A DNA stretch of 64,000 nucleotides from Candidatus Poribacteria bacterium (GCA_021162805.1 JAGGXZ010000224.1:36946-100945); one strand, 5' to 3'. Positions 1 to 8,683 are shown, numbered from the stretch's first letter. Translations and numbers: made by a program. The notes: generated by a model from the sequence alone, not told the origin.

Positions 1-777
1 AGATACCATATGTGGAGGCAGATTCTGGATTATGTGGCATTCTCCCGCCTTCAAAGCGGCTATTCTACTCGCGGATTCAGGTATGGGTTTGAATATCAGG
101 GTATCCAATTTTGCCGGACCTACAGGGGGTCTTTGCGGCGATCCGCCGTAATAACCCTTGAACCTCCTCATCACGAGCCTCTCCCCCTTCACCCATTCGA
201 CGAATCTGAACGGGCCCGTTCCAACAGGATGCTCGGCGAAGTAATCGTCCCCTTTCTCCCTGATATATTTTTCAGGCACGATCTCGATAAAGGTGAGCAT
301 AACCGGCAAGATCGGCCATGGTTTGGAGGTCTTTATGAGAACGGTATGATCGTCCTCTACCACAGCCTCACTTACGGGCGCGATCAATCCCTTACGTGGC
401 GATGATCTACCCCCTATCATGTTGGGCTTTATCACACGCTCGATGGAGAACTTCACGTCCTCAGCGGTGAAGGGATCGCCGTTGTGGAATTTCACCCCTC
501 TCCTGAGCTTAAACCTCCATGTCAGGTCGTCGACTTTTTCCCATGACTCGGCCAGTTGGGGAACGAGGTTCATCTTCGAATCCCTCGCCACGAGGCAGTC
601 GAACATGTTCCTGAGGACCGACTCGACGGTCCTATCCCTATGCATGGCCGGATCGAGCGTGGGGAGCGTCTGGGATATTCCGACAACCAATCTCTGTTCC
701 TCTACCTTCTCGCCAGCGCAACCGACGAAGAGGAGGAGGGATGATAGAATCATCAGAGCGGCGATACGCTTAGGCAT
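1..777 (-). CDS. ABC transporter substrate-binding lipoprotein, dipeptide/opine/metal type (3' end beyond window)
   Basis: This is a solute receptor of the DppA/OppA/NikA class (SBP family 5), which delivers ligand to the two permeases encoded just upstream. The frame is open through the left edge, so only the first 259 residues are visible. The N-terminus is a lipoprotein signal with the lipobox FVGC (Cys20), so the protein should be membrane-anchored. Family landmarks are LDPAMHRDRTVESVLRNMFD, LAESWEKVDDLTWRFKLRRG, VKFHNGDPFTAEDVKFSIER and VGTGPFRFVEW. The ATG at 777 follows AGGAGG with normal spacing, 24 bases after the dppC-like stop. Its ligand is unknown; the opine dehydrogenase operon upstream hints at an opine-like or metal-chelate substrate. 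The ATPase genes are presumably beyond the window. Confidence 0.9.
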   Translation of the reverse strand, partial: MPKRIAALMILSSLLLFVGCAGEKVEEQRLVVGISQTLPTLDPAMHRDRTVESVLRNMFDCLVARDSKMNLVPQLAESWEKVDDLTWRFKLRRGVKFHNGDPFTAEDVKFSIERVIKPNMIGGRSSPRKGLIAPVSEAVVEDDHTVLIKTSKPWPILPVMLTFIEIVPEKYIREKGDDYFAEHPVGTGPFRFVEWVKGERLVMRRFKGYYGGSPQRPPVGPAKLDTLIFKPIPESASRIAALKAGECHIIQNLPPHMVS

Positions 778-801
778 CCTTAGAACACCTCCTTATTGAA
801 T

Positions 802-1656
802 TTATCTTTTACGCAATCTCGGCTCAAAGGCTTCCCTTAGTCCCTGGCCGAACAGGTTCAAGGTTAAAACGAGGATAACGATGGCCACTCCGGGGAAGGT
901 GGAAATCCACCATCCCGTCATTATGTGAGCCCTGCCCTCGTTGACCATTAATCCCCATGCAGGAGTCGGGGGTTGAACGCCCAATCCGAGAAAACTCAAT
1001 GAGGCCTCTGAGAGAATAACGTTTGCCACGTCCAGCGTGCCCAAAACCACCACCGGCGTCAGCACGTTCGGAAGGATATGTCTGAATATGATGTAGAGAT
1101 CATCGGCGCCTATTGATCTGGCCGACTCGACATACTCCATCTTCCTGGCGGCCAGGACCTCCCCTCGCACGAGCCTATAAAACGGAACCCACTCCTTATA
1201 GACGAGGGCGAGGATCAGATTTCTTATCCCCGGACCGGTAGCCGCCATCAGGGCTATGGAGAAGATCAGAAGCGGGAAGGCCAGGAGGATATCGACGATC
1301 ATCGAGAGTATCGTATCTATCCATCCCCCGTAATATCCACCGATCAGTCCCAATACCGTCCCAACGGCAGCGGCGATCATAACCACCGTTACGCCTATGA
1401 ATATGCTGATCCTGGAGCCGTAGATGATCCTGGAGAGTATATCCCTCCCCATTTGATCGCACCCAAGCGGATATCTCCAGCTTCCTCCCTCCATCCAGGC
1501 CGGTGGTTTGAGCCTTCGTGTGAGATCGCCGTCCTTGGGATCATGGGGCGCTATCAGAGGGGCAGCGATGGCCATAAGGATGAAGGATAGGACTATGATC
1601 CCACTTGCCAGACAGACCTTATCCCTTTTAAGCCTTCTCCAGTGATACCCCTTCAT
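802..1656 (-). CDS. ABC transporter permease, DppC/OppC family
   Basis: Inner-membrane permease of a peptide/nickel/opine-type ABC importer, about 284 residues. After a short cytoplasmic N-terminus there is one membrane segment (GIIVLSFILMAIAAPLIAP), then the OppC-type IAPHDP motif, the YPLGCDQMGRDILSRIIYGS segment and about five further membrane helices. The EAA-type coupling loop lies around ARSIGADDLYIIFRHILPN. The chosen ATG at 1656 overlaps the permease-B stop as ATGA and follows GAGGTG closely; an in-frame ATG at 1683 would add nine residues but has no good ribosome site. It is co-transcribed with its partner permease and the receptor. Confidence 0.92.
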   Translation of the reverse strand: MKGYHWRRLKRDKVCLASGIIVLSFILMAIAAPLIAPHDPKDGDLTRRLKPPAWMEGGSWRYPLGCDQMGRDILSRIIYGSRISIFIGVTVVMIAAAVGTVLGLIGGYYGGWIDTILSMIVDILLAFPLLIFSIALMAATGPGIRNLILALVYKEWVPFYRLVRGEVLAARKMEYVESARSIGADDLYIIFRHILPNVLTPVVVLGTLDVANVILSEASLSFLGLGVQPPTPAWGLMVNEGRAHIMTGWWISTFPGVAIVILVLTLNLFGQGLREAFEPRLRKR

Positions 1657-2672
1657 GTCACCTCGACCCTCGGATTGAGCCATATGTAAAGTATGTCCAC
1701 CGCAAGGTTGACAAGCACATAGGTCGCAGCGTAGACCATGACTATCCCCTGGACGAGTGGATAATCGCGGGCATAGATGCCGTTAACCGCCAGTGATCCG
1801 AGCCCCGGCCAACTGAAAACCGTCTCGACGATCATGTTGCCGCTTAAGAGCACCCCTATCTGCAGGCCCAGCACGCTCACCGTGGGGATCAGAGCGTTTT
1901 TAAGGGCGTGTTTCATAACCACCTTCCACTCCGGAAGGCCTTTGGCTCTGGCCGTTCGGATGTAATCCTGCTCCAAAACCTCCAGCATGTTCGCCCTTAT
2001 CATCCTGACCGTGACGGCCACGGCTATTCCCCCAAGCGTGATGGCCGGGAGGATCAGATGGCGGATCGAGCTTAGAAGGGCCCTTACATCAAGCGTGATA
2101 AGGCTGTCAAGCAGATAGAGGCCGGTGATCCTGTGTGGTTCGGCGCCGAAGGTGCTCCTGCCTGAAATCGGCAATACCTCCAAGCCCACGCCGAATATCA
2201 GTATCAAGATAAGCCCCAGATAAAAGCTGGGGAAGGATATCCCACCCAACGAAAGAAACGTGACGATCCTATCGAAAATGGAGTCGCGATACACGGCGGA
2301 GAGAACCCCCAGAGGGATGGAGATGACCACAGCTATCAGAAAGGAAGCAAGGCTTAACTCCACCGTCGCCGGTAGCCTGCTTTTTATGAGAGATATAACG
2401 GGCTGTTGCTCGGAGAAGGATCGGCCGAAATCGCCTCTCAGAGCGTTGAGGAGAAAGGCGGCGAACTGCTCGTGCAGAGGCTTATCAAGTCCGTATTCTC
2501 TCCTGAGCGCCTCTATCTCCTCCTTCGTGACGTGTCCCGCCTCGCCTATCATCAGCTCTATGGGATCCCCAGGGGCGAGATGCATCAGCATGAACACGAT
2601 GAAGGCCACGCCGAACATCGTGGGGATCAGTCTGATAAGACGTCTGGCGATTATAACCCAGATGCCCTTCAT
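1653..2672 (-). CDS. ABC transporter permease, DppB/OppB family
   Basis: First permease of the importer, 339 residues, the normal length for DppB/OppB. The N-terminus RRLIRLIPTMFGVAFIVFML is the typical first helix, followed by the family signature HLAPGDPIELMIGE and a periplasmic region with the LDKPLHEQFAAFLLNALRGD segment. The coupling loop is at DYIRTARAKGLPEWKVVMKH, followed by ALKNALIPTVSVLGLQIGVL. The ATG overlaps the end of the ATP-grasp gene by 4 bp (ATGA), and its own stop overlaps the next permease in the same way, so translation is probably coupled. Substrate specificity cannot be read from the permease. Confidence 0.93.
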   Translation of the reverse strand: MKGIWVIIARRLIRLIPTMFGVAFIVFMLMHLAPGDPIELMIGEAGHVTKEEIEALRREYGLDKPLHEQFAAFLLNALRGDFGRSFSEQQPVISLIKSRLPATVELSLASFLIAVVISIPLGVLSAVYRDSIFDRIVTFLSLGGISFPSFYLGLILILIFGVGLEVLPISGRSTFGAEPHRITGLYLLDSLITLDVRALLSSIRHLILPAITLGGIAVAVTVRMIRANMLEVLEQDYIRTARAKGLPEWKVVMKHALKNALIPTVSVLGLQIGVLLSGNMIVETVFSWPGLGSLAVNGIYARDYPLVQGIVMVYAATYVLVNLAVDILYIWLNPRVEVT

Positions 2673-3697
2673 CCCCTCGAAAGCCTCCTCAGAATCTCAG
2701 GTGGGAGTATTTCCTTCAGGGAAGACGGCACGGGCAGATCCATACCTTCAGATCGCCATCTACGGATCGAGGCATATATAACGCCCGCCACCACAGCTTC
2801 ATAATCCATGCCGAGTCCCTTGAAACCGGTCAGATAGTAGCTTTCGAAAACCGGCTGGCCGTTGATCTCGATGGCGTATAATCTGCCTTCATCGTCCATT
2901 ATGACATCGGCCCTGCCATAATCCCTCAGCGAACAGGCGTCGTACATCCGCTCGGCGAACTCCGCCAGCCTGTCCCTCAACGGCTTATCATGAAGGGGTT
3001 CGGGCTCAATCGGTCTGGTGCCAGGAGCTCCCTCTTTCATGCGATGCGTTATAACGATCGGCTTGGACCCCCTCCGAGGAACGAGCTCCGAGGGTGCTAT
3101 GATCTTCCCCTTTCCGTTCCCCATTATCGATATGGTGAACTCCCTGCCGTGGATGTATCGTTCAGCAAACAGGCCCGATTTCGATTGTGAGATGAGCTCT
3201 TCGAGCCTCCTTTTGAGCTGCTCCCCGGTATAGAACACGTTATCCTCCGTTATGCCCCTACTGCCTCCTCCTATAATCGGCTTGAGGATCAAAGGATAGC
3301 TCTCCAGAGGGATATCATCTATATCTGAGACGGATTCGAGTCTAAAGATCCGAGGCGTTCTGATTCCATATCTAGCCCATATCTCCTTAGCTTTGACCTT
3401 CGAAAGGGCGTTGTTCAGGCCATCGGGATTTGACCCCACATATGCGATCCTCATCTTTTCCAGTAAGGGGCTTATCCTCTGTCTTCCGTCCTCATCGGTG
3501 GTATGATCTATGGCGGCGAAGACCAGATCGGGTTTGTATTCCTCTATATCCCGGATCAGACGATCCAGGGTTGTGACAAATCTATGGATAGGTTCGATAT
3601 CCATCCTTTCCAGCGCCCTTGCCATTCTCTTATACTCCTTTGGCCTGCTGCCGCCGTAGAGTTCGGGGAATTGAGAGCTGAAGATGATCATCCTCAT
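2669..3697 (-). CDS. ATP-grasp ligase, D-alanine-D-alanine ligase-like
   Basis: A 342-residue ATP-grasp enzyme of the D-Ala-D-Ala ligase fold, which would join a carboxylate and an amine through an acyl phosphate. Visible landmarks are the N-terminal Rossmann-like part (VFAAIDHTTDEDGR, AYVGSNPDGLNNALSKVKAK), the ATP-binding lysine region YPLILKPIIGGGSRGI, the FAERYIHGREFTISI strand and the metal-binding end GRADVIMDDEGRLYAIEING. It lies 3 bases after the methyltransferase and overlaps the permease gene by 4 bp. A cell-wall role is unlikely in this setting; I infer a ligation step in the biosynthesis or remodelling of the small molecule handled by the operon. Confidence 0.82.
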   Translation of the reverse strand: MRMIIFSSQFPELYGGSRPKEYKRMARALERMDIEPIHRFVTTLDRLIRDIEEYKPDLVFAAIDHTTDEDGRQRISPLLEKMRIAYVGSNPDGLNNALSKVKAKEIWARYGIRTPRIFRLESVSDIDDIPLESYPLILKPIIGGGSRGITEDNVFYTGEQLKRRLEELISQSKSGLFAERYIHGREFTISIMGNGKGKIIAPSELVPRRGSKPIVITHRMKEGAPGTRPIEPEPLHDKPLRDRLAEFAERMYDACSLRDYGRADVIMDDEGRLYAIEINGQPVFESYYLTGFKGLGMDYEAVVAGVIYASIRRWRSEGMDLPVPSSLKEILPPEILRRLSRG

Positions 3698-3700
3698 ATT

Positions 3701-4483
3701 TCATCCCTCCCTCGGTTTAAGAGCGACGGTTATGAGCCTGTCCGCTTTATCCGCGGCGATCTCCCTATCCCTGAAATTTCCGAAGCATTTCACATCCTTA
3801 AATCCTGTCCCTTCGAGCAGGTATCGTATCTCCGGATACGTCAGCAATCTTATATGATGAACCTCTCTGTTCTCCAGCGTTTCCGATCCGATCTTTATAG
3901 TGGCATGTTCAGTTTGAATCCATATGGCGTTGACCTCATCTATACGGTATTTCAATCTACGTTCGACGCTGATGCCATCTCCTTTTCCTCTATGCACCTC
4001 TTCGCTTTGAAATCCCACCCTGAAGAACTTGAAAGGGCTTATCAGATCGAGGATCAAAATCCCGCCCGGCCTGAGGGATCTATGGAAACCCTTCAGGGCG
4101 GCGACTATCTCATCGTTTTCGTTGAGGTGATTGAGCGAGCTGAACATGCAGAACATGGCATCGAAGGTTCCTGATTTGAAGGGCAGATACCGCATATCAC
4201 CTCGGACCACCGGGAGATCTCCGCCCTCCTGAAGACAGCAGGAGAGCATGGCGGAGCTGAAATCGACACCGATCACATCATATCCGAGCCGCCTGAGAGG
4301 TATGGCAAGCCTCCCTGTGCCGCAGGCAATATCTAGGACGAGATTCACCTCCCTGTGAGCGAGACTTCGGAACGCCCAGTCCAGGAAATCGACCTCAGCC
4401 TGTCTGTCCCTTATCCTATCGTATATTATCCGACAGTATATCGCGAAGAGCTCATTATATCTTCTATCTTTATCTCTTTCCAT
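3701..4483 (-). CDS. class I SAM-dependent methyltransferase
   Basis: 260-residue methyltransferase with a Rossmann-like SAM fold. Motif I is VLDIACGTGRLAIPL near residue 55, preceded by LDWAFRSLAH and followed by DVIGVDFSSAMLSCC (motif II), VVRGDMRYLPF (motif III) and FCMFSSLNHL. RSLRPGGILILDLIS is the usual post-motif III segment. The ATG lies 58 bp inside the 3' end of the mutase-like gene in another frame; no other ATG occurs before motif I, so the overlap is probably real. The acceptor is unknown. Its place between the mutase-like and ATP-grasp genes suggests it methylates an intermediate of the same pathway. Confidence 0.85.
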   Translation of the reverse strand: MERDKDRRYNELFAIYCRIIYDRIRDRQAEVDFLDWAFRSLAHREVNLVLDIACGTGRLAIPLRRLGYDVIGVDFSSAMLSCCLQEGGDLPVVRGDMRYLPFKSGTFDAMFCMFSSLNHLNENDEIVAALKGFHRSLRPGGILILDLISPFKFFRVGFQSEEVHRGKGDGISVERRLKYRIDEVNAIWIQTEHATIKIGSETLENREVHHIRLLTYPEIRYLLEGTGFKDVKCFGNFRDREIAADKADRLITVALKPREG

Positions 4484-6111
4484 ATTATTCCCACCCTTTC
4501 CTTCTCAGAGAGGATGTTCCCGTTCTCATCCACGGCATAGCATGCACCGTCTATGATTTTAGTCAGGACACTTCCCCTGGTATCCTTTGATGGCAGAATC
4601 TGCGGCGCGTCCAGAATACCTGTTCTCACGGCATCGGCGAGGTTCTTCGGATCCGTGAACGGGTCATCGCATCGTTCTTCGCCGAGCCTTTTTATAGCGC
4701 CCAATATCACCTTTGCCTCGGCTTTCAGCTCCTCCTTTCTTCGCTGCACGTCGGGATCAAGGGTCATCTCAGGCATGCCGTTAATGGCGTTTTCCACCAC
4801 CTTATGGGCGATTCGGCAGCTTTCGATGACCTCCTCTGCTTTTGCAGCGTGGTCGCCCTCACAATATCCGACCACATGCAGTATCTCAGGTCTAAGGGAC
4901 ATCTGAAGCATAACTGAGGAGGCGAGCTGCCCCTTCGCCATATCCAGATCCGACGGGAAGCTCATCAATCCCGCCCTCGTCTCACGATGCACCGTGAAAT
5001 CATCCTCCTCGAGCGCCTCCACCATCTCCACGGCGGCCAGCATCTTCGCCAGATCCATCTTAAAGGAGAGGCCGGGTGGGGTGTTAAACATCAACTGCAT
5101 GACATAATCCCTGACGCCTAACCTTTTAGCTATGTAGGCGCTGAGGAATGAATCGGCCACATATACAGCATCATGTGCACCTCTGAGCGTCCAATGGTGT
5201 GGATCATTCACTTCGACCGGAATCCCCCTTTCAGCATGCCATCTTATCGCCTCCATATGTGCCCTTATGGACTCCTCCAGTTCCATCGGCCCTCTGCGAT
5301 CGATTCTGTTGAACCAGAATATGGGTATGGCGGCGAAGCAGTTGTTTATGGTATCGAGGAATATACGGGCCATCTCCACAAGATCGCTCGTTCCGGCGTA
5401 GATCCTCAAAAGGGGATAATTTCCGCATCTGGAGGCCTCATAGAGCATCCTGAGCTGCTCTACATTCCTTATCGGCACACCTCCCGCTCCTCTACGCGAT
5501 GGATCCTGTCGTTCGGGATGTAGGAAGTTCTCCTGAGCATCCTGATCGGGCGCTATCGAGATGATATCCAGAACCTCCGACTCAGCAATGCGTTTGATTC
5601 CCTCAAGTGTCTCCTGGAAGGACGGAAGGCCGAAATGATGTCTGATAAGGGGATATGGATACCTCTGGGCGATCCTGCCCAAGAGGGTGGAGGCATGGTA
5701 CCTCCTTACCATACGGCTCCTTTCACCTCGGAGAAAGGAGAGAACATCCTCCAGGTTCGTATTTCCCCCGAAGACGACGTCGAAGAAATGCATGTTTCTG
5801 GCTATTTGGGCCACAGGCTCAGTCCCACCGAAGACATATATCCTGTTCTCCCTTAACCTCTTCCCCTCGATAATCTGGGCTAATCTCCTCAGCCAGATCT
5901 CTCCCGTTTCGGGACTGAGTCTGTAGCTTATGGCCACAATAGCGGGGTTGGTATCCTCTATCTTCTCCGCCACCCTTTCAGGTTTTACGGCGGCGCCTAT
6001 GAAGATAGTCCGATATCCCTCCTCTCTTGCCAGCTGGAGGAAAGAGAGGATTCCCGCCACGTGCACACACTCCCCTAAGCACGCTCCCAGTATAAGTCTC
6101 CCTTCGGGCAT
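4426..6111 (-). CDS. cobalamin-binding mutase-like protein (glutamate/methylaspartate mutase family)
   Basis: 561-residue protein with an N-terminal B12-binding Rossmann domain (about residues 1-130: LILGACLGECVHVAGILSFL, FGGTEPVAQIARN) fused to a C-terminal barrel resembling glutamate or methylaspartate mutase E subunits (about 150-480: LDIISIAPDQDAQENF, VPIRNVEQLRMLYEASRCGN, VEVNDPHHWTLRGAHDAVYV). In canonical proteins the cobalamin ligand motif is DxHxxG; here the matching stretch is CVHVAG, so the His remains and the Asp is replaced by Cys. The family normally rearranges carbon skeletons of amino acids. The start follows AGGGGGG. The context with an opine dehydrogenase suggests an amino-acid isomerase step; the actual substrate is unknown. 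Confidence 0.72.
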   Translation of the reverse strand: MPEGRLILGACLGECVHVAGILSFLQLAREEGYRTIFIGAAVKPERVAEKIEDTNPAIVAISYRLSPETGEIWLRRLAQIIEGKRLRENRIYVFGGTEPVAQIARNMHFFDVVFGGNTNLEDVLSFLRGERSRMVRRYHASTLLGRIAQRYPYPLIRHHFGLPSFQETLEGIKRIAESEVLDIISIAPDQDAQENFLHPERQDPSRRGAGGVPIRNVEQLRMLYEASRCGNYPLLRIYAGTSDLVEMARIFLDTINNCFAAIPIFWFNRIDRRGPMELEESIRAHMEAIRWHAERGIPVEVNDPHHWTLRGAHDAVYVADSFLSAYIAKRLGVRDYVMQLMFNTPPGLSFKMDLAKMLAAVEMVEALEEDDFTVHRETRAGLMSFPSDLDMAKGQLASSVMLQMSLRPEILHVVGYCEGDHAAKAEEVIESCRIAHKVVENAINGMPEMTLDPDVQRRKEELKAEAKVILGAIKRLGEERCDDPFTDPKNLADAVRTGILDAPQILPSKDTRGSVLTKIIDGACYAVDENGNILSEKERVGIIWKEIKIEDIMSSSRYTVG

Positions 6112-6146
6112 AGTATCCCCCCTTTCATATCAGGATTTGTCGAGGG

Positions 6147-7301
6147 CTAGGCAGTAGCCGTGACGTAAGGCTTTTCGCCTTGAGGGAGCACGAGTTTGAA
6201 AGAGGTTACGGCATCAGGCCCTTCCAGGGCGAGGCGTCTTATCTCCCGGATGGAAAGTCCCTTCAGGCCGAGGGTCTCGGCCGTCCTACCCATCTCCCAA
6301 TAATTCACGCCATGCACGATACAAGCGAGATGAACGATGGAGCGGATGGTAGGGGTTGGAACCTGCAACATCTCCCCTATCGAGGCCAGGGGGACAAGGC
6401 TTGTGGGGACATCCTCGGTGATGTATCTGTGGTTCAGGGTATCCGGTGCAGATATCCCCTCGTAGGCCGAATTTTTTCGCAGCGCGTCGTAAAGCGTTCT
6501 ACCCGCTACGTCATACGCCAGATAAAGCCACTCCCTGGCCGTGTAGGTTCTCACACCCAGCGCTGCGGCCACTGCGACTCGTTCTCTGTCTATCTCCTCA
6601 AGCACACGAGCTACAGATGGTGTTACCCCCTCGGTGTAGTAGTCGAATTTCTCCCTGAGCTCGACCCTTGGCGTGTTAAGGAGCAGAAGAGCCGGGTGGA
6701 AAACGGCGCCTATGTTGTTGAAGCTGGTGTTGAGCACCGTATCGGCGGGGACGAACTGCGGGAAAGCTTTTCTGACAACCCTTAAGACTTGAGGAGTTAG
6801 ATAAGCCGGCAAAGCGGCCAGCGGAACGCTATTTTTTATCCTTCTTATCATCACCCTATAGGGGTTTACGGTCCGGGAAGCGTAGAGGAAAGTTTGGGCC
6901 TCCGCTATTATAACACCCTCGGATGCCTCAAACCTCTCCAGGATGTTGACGAACTCCAGCGCTCCGCCAGTTCTACCAGGGTTGAGGATGACGATTTGAT
7001 TCGGATTTAGATAGGGCGCCGATATCCTGGCTATGTAGCCGTGACCTGTGGCGGGGATCGCCACCATTACGACGTCCGATTCCGACAACGCCTCTTCTAC
7101 ATCGGCTGTGGCGGTCCTGATTCTACCGAAACCCTCAATCGCTCCCATGACCTCGATTCCACCTCGTTTCCTCACCCCTTCTAATCTCTCCTCGCTTCGG
7201 TTCCAAAGGATGACGTCGAATCCCATAATCGCCAGATGGCCGGCCATCGCCAGGCCGCCGTTTCCCGCTCCCATAACGCAAAACCTCGGCGACCGCCTCA
7301 A
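6147..7301 (-). CDS. NAD/NADP-dependent octopine/nopaline dehydrogenase family protein
   Basis: 384-residue opine dehydrogenase-like enzyme, which would reductively condense an amino acid with a keto acid, or the reverse. The N-terminal dinucleotide-binding motif is VMGAGNGGLAMAGHLA (residues 9-24), followed by VILWNRSEERL. The C-terminal octopine-dehydrogenase domain shows SFNNIGAVFHPALLLLNTPR, whose His202 corresponds to the family's conserved catalytic His. This is the first gene of the minus-strand operon and has a candidate promoter about 100 bp upstream. Related enzymes make opine metallophores such as staphylopine, where biosynthesis genes are also linked to a Dpp/Nik-type importer; the parallel is suggestive, not proof. 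Confidence 0.85.
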   Translation of the reverse strand: MRRSPRFCVMGAGNGGLAMAGHLAIMGFDVILWNRSEERLEGVRKRGGIEVMGAIEGFGRIRTATADVEEALSESDVVMVAIPATGHGYIARISAPYLNPNQIVILNPGRTGGALEFVNILERFEASEGVIIAEAQTFLYASRTVNPYRVMIRRIKNSVPLAALPAYLTPQVLRVVRKAFPQFVPADTVLNTSFNNIGAVFHPALLLLNTPRVELREKFDYYTEGVTPSVARVLEEIDRERVAVAAALGVRTYTAREWLYLAYDVAGRTLYDALRKNSAYEGISAPDTLNHRYITEDVPTSLVPLASIGEMLQVPTPTIRSIVHLACIVHGVNYWEMGRTAETLGLKGLSIREIRRLALEGPDAVTSFKLVLPQGEKPYVTATA

Positions 7302-7402
7302 ACGGCATCACCTCCCTGTATTATGTTTTATCTCCTAAACCCTAGCGGCAGGAAGAAACATAGCTGAGAATTACGATAACCGAACTTCGGCTGGTCTCTT
7401 TT

Positions 7403-7431
7403 ATTTTAACGACAAAATGAGCTTATGTCAA
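7403..7431 (-). promoter_or_regulatory. candidate sigma70 promoter of the opine-type operon
   Basis: On the minus strand TTGACA (7431-7426), a 17-base spacer and TAAAAT (7408-7403) form a near-consensus promoter. It would start transcription near 7396, about 95 bases before the dehydrogenase ATG. No other promoter-like element is obvious in this divergent gap. Confidence 0.6.
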
Positions 7432-7462
7432 GTATCCCCCACATTCCTTTGTGCAAATGCCC

Positions 7463-7492
7463 TTGACGTATACACCGACATAATCGTATACT
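7463..7492 (+). promoter_or_regulatory. candidate sigma70 promoter of the CBM9-like gene
   Basis: TTGACG (7463-7468), 18 bases and TATACT (7487-7492) form a plausible promoter reading right. It lies 32 bp from the divergent promoter, so a shared regulator could control both. The leader would be about 97 bases. Confidence 0.5.
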
Positions 7493-7595
7493 ACTGACGT
7501 GCATCGAGGCACGGTAAATGTAAAGCTCAGCAGGAGCAGGATGTTCGTTGATCCGGATACCCTGTTCCTGCGAAATCAACCAAGGGGGGAGAATC

Positions 7596-8345
7596 ATGAG
7601 GAAGATCAACATTCTTATCATCCTGGCGGTATTTACGATATGTGCCCTCGCATCGGCGCACGAACCGGGTTATGTCTATGAGGCGATGAGGACGAAAAGC
7701 CCTCCTAAGATCGATGGCAAGCTGGACGATATCGTCTGGAAGCTCGCACCGAGTGTGAGGCTGGAGAACATAAACACAGGGGGGAAGGTGAAGGAGGAGT
7801 ATGTCAGCCTAGCATGGGCGGTATACGACGACACCTACATCTACGTCGCCTTCAAGAACGGAGAGCCGAATCCGAAGAAGATCACGACCGCTTCTCCGGG
7901 ACACGATAAGAACGTTTGGAAGGACGATGAGAACGAACTCTTCATCGAGCCAAACCATGCCGGATCAAAACCTTATTTCCACATCATGATAAACGCAGCC
8001 AACGTGACGCAGGACGATGAAAACGGTGGAGCGGAAAGCGCATGGGAGCCGAAGAGCTTGGAGAGCGCCACCTCCATAGGGGATACCTACTGGGTGCTGG
8101 AGCTGAAGATAGCCTTCACAGACCTCAAGGTGAATGAGACACCGGTTGGCAAGACATGGGGATGGAATTTCAACAGACATATCGTCTCCGGGGTGGATAT
8201 CTGGACGGGATGGAGCGAGACAGGTCCCTCTTTCCACACGCCATCAAGGTTCGGCGATCTGATCTTCAGCGAAAAGGCGCTGAGCGTTTCCTCAAAGGAT
8301 AAACTCGCCACATTATGGGGTGAGATAAAGATTAATCGCCGATAA
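7596..8345 (+). CDS. secreted carbohydrate-binding family 9-like protein
   Basis: 249-residue exported protein with a signal peptide (KINILIILAVFTICALASAH, cleavage probably after ASA) and one CBM9/DOMON-like beta-sandwich. Typical features are PPKIDGKLDDIVWKLAPSV at the start, WAVYDDTYIYVAFKN, VWKDDENELFIEP, the long central strand YWVLELKIAFTDL and the end WGWNFNRHI. Family members bind reducing ends of sugars or serve as surface sugar- or heme-binding modules. The ATG at 7596 follows AAGGGGGGA; an upstream in-frame ATG at 7548 lacks a ribosome site and would spoil the signal peptide. It appears monocistronic. Confidence 0.82.
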   Translation: MRKINILIILAVFTICALASAHEPGYVYEAMRTKSPPKIDGKLDDIVWKLAPSVRLENINTGGKVKEEYVSLAWAVYDDTYIYVAFKNGEPNPKKITTASPGHDKNVWKDDENELFIEPNHAGSKPYFHIMINAANVTQDDENGGAESAWEPKSLESATSIGDTYWVLELKIAFTDLKVNETPVGKTWGWNFNRHIVSGVDIWTGWSETGPSFHTPSRFGDLIFSEKALSVSSKDKLATLWGEIKINRR

Positions 8346-8362
8346 TCAATGAGAGACACAAT

Positions 8363-8390
8363 CAGGGGGCGCGAACCACAGCGCCCCTTG
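8363..8390 (+). terminator. GC-rich hairpin after the CBM9-like gene
   Basis: CAGGGGGCGC pairs with GCGCCCCTTG across an 8-base loop with one mismatch, 18 bases after the stop codon. No run of T follows, so it could be a weak terminator or an mRNA 3'-end stabiliser. Confidence 0.4.
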
Positions 8391-8447
8391 AAGGGTGATC
8401 TCGCTGGAAGATCTTCTCCTACCCTGTGACCCCCTCCCACCTCTAAT

Positions 8448-8491
8448 ATTGCGTTACTTGCGTGCTCTTTCTTTCACGCAACGAACGCAAT
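8448..8491. repeat. inverted repeat upstream of tmk
   Basis: A 17-base arm starting ATTGCGTTACTTGCG (8448-8464) and its partner (8475-8491) pair at 15 of 17 positions around a 10-base loop. Further ACGCA units follow to about 8514. It lies in a 338-bp gap with no gene and may be a mobile hairpin element or a regulatory site. Confidence 0.55.
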
Positions 8492-8614
8492 AACGCATAA
8501 CGCGGGAACGCAAGATGGTGTACACAGACTGCCTTTCATCCCACCCTTAAAAGGATGGGCTTTCCCGGCGGCTCTCGTAAATCTACATAGGGAATTTCTG
8601 TATGTTCCAGGGCA

Positions 8615-8647
8615 AAATTGCAATTTCCTCGCCCTTTATGATATAAT
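8615..8647 (+). promoter_or_regulatory. promoter of the tmk-holB operon with palindrome over the -35
   Basis: TTGCAA (8618-8623), an 18-base spacer and a perfect TATAAT (8642-8647) precede tmk by 36 bases. The -35 box sits inside the 12-base perfect palindrome AAATTGCAATTT (8615-8626), which could be an operator. Confidence 0.65.
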
Positions 8648-8683
8648 GAAGCCGTAGAAACCAAGAGATTTAAAGGCAAACGC

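Noticed and set aside
10..799. Plus-strand ORFs at the left edge
   Set aside because: The minus strand encodes a full-quality substrate-binding lipoprotein through the edge; the plus ORFs are its shadow and lack ribosome sites.
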